Assembly (NCBI GenBank): GCA_035528715.1
Contig: DATKYB010000134.1
Location: forward strand, 1-6,215
Source of the DNA: Nitrospinota bacterium
GTDB taxonomy: Bacteria; JADFOP01; DATKYB01
DNA: 6,215 nucleotides
Reading direction: 5' to 3'
Shown here: piece after piece, positions 6,072-6,215 of the stretch
How the letters are laid out: every line of letters starts with the position of its first letter
Numbering within the stretch: the stretch's first letter is position 1
The notes under the pieces: generated by a model
Database searches by the model: none
What the model was told of the DNA's origin: nothing
What the model saw: only the letters and a program-made list of their open reading frames with translations
Translations under genes and position numbers: made by a program

Positions 6072-6088
6072 ATAAAAAAACGCAAAAA
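6053..6088 (+). repeat. Inverted repeat over the catalase -10 region, possible operator
   Basis: TTTTT-AG-TGCGT (6053-6064) faces ACGCA-AAAA (6080-6088) across 15 AT-rich bases. The arms pair except for a 2-nt AG bulge. The placement across the putative -10 would suit a repressor. It does not match the PerR box or Fur box well enough to name a regulator. Confidence 0.3.
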
Positions 6089-6109
6089 ATGATTTTACTA
6101 TTCATATCT

Positions 6110-6120
6110 TAAGGAGGTGA
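6110..6120 (+). promoter_or_regulatory. Perfect Shine-Dalgarno of the catalase gene
   Basis: TAAGGAGGTGA is fully complementary over 11 nt to the common 3' tail of bacterial 16S rRNA. It ends 6 nt before the ATG at 6127, fixing that start and implying strong translation. Confidence 0.85.
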
Positions 6121-6126
6121 ATCAAA

Positions 6127-6215
6127 ATGAAGAAAAAACTGACAACGGCGTCCGGTGCCCCTGTGGCTGACGACCAGAACAGTATTACAGCGGGCGAGCG
6201 AGGACCCATACTTAT
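6127..6215 (+). CDS. Haem catalase, N-terminal fragment (3'-truncated by window edge)
   Basis: The 29 complete codons read [20 protein letters not shown] followed by TAGERGPIL. This is the conserved N-terminus of monofunctional haem catalases (KatA type): LTT, GAPV-DNQN-like and TAG-RGP-L all appear in order. The enzyme breaks down hydrogen peroxide to water and oxygen. The catalytic His, Asn and haem-ligand Tyr lie beyond the window, so completeness cannot be judged. The coding start is visibly richer in G+C than the AT-rich gap before it. The start is fixed by the perfect ribosome site. There is no signal peptide, so it is probably cytoplasmic. Confidence 0.88.
   Translation, partial: MKKKLTTASGAPVADDQNSITAGERGPIL

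Overview
The window is AT-rich bacterial DNA with all supported genes on the + strand. No residue or marker fixes the lineage. The near-perfect Shine-Dalgarno (SD) sites, sigma70-like promoters, a membrane-fused spermidine-synthase-like protein and a COG1331 protein fit an anaerobic or microaerobic environmental bacterium, but I cannot name a phylum.

Layout. Positions 2-1663 hold the 3' part of a spermidine-synthase-like domain followed by a C-terminal membrane bundle; the 5' end lies outside the window. Positions 1803-4010 hold a complete DUF255/COG1331 protein (CxxC thioredoxin-like domain plus an alpha/alpha barrel). It carries an unusual N-terminal hydrophobic anchor and has a competing internal start at 1941. 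After a likely terminator (4087-4122) come two small envelope-type genes 26 nt apart, probably one operon: a membrane-anchored coiled coil (4215-4535) and a secreted Glu/Lys/Arg-rich protein with internal repeats (4562-4972). Next is a sigma70-like promoter at 5053, a leader of about 200 nt containing a 74-nt imperfect hairpin, and a 41-aa stand-alone zinc-ribbon protein (5297-5422). A 59-aa protein of unknown function follows (5707-5886). The window ends inside the first 29 codons of a haem catalase (6127 onward).

How it fits together. No pathway links these genes. The most notable regulatory signal is a repeated non-coding motif, TTGAC[T/C]AAA-N7-TTTTTGATA. It occurs three times with identical internal spacing: at 4039, at 4138 (ahead of the coiled-coil gene) and at 5626 (ahead of the 59-aa gene). 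This suggests the small genes share a promoter class or regulator. The nearby catalase makes an oxidative-stress theme possible, but that is inference. I see no CRISPR array, tRNA, rRNA, insertion sequence or phage gene.
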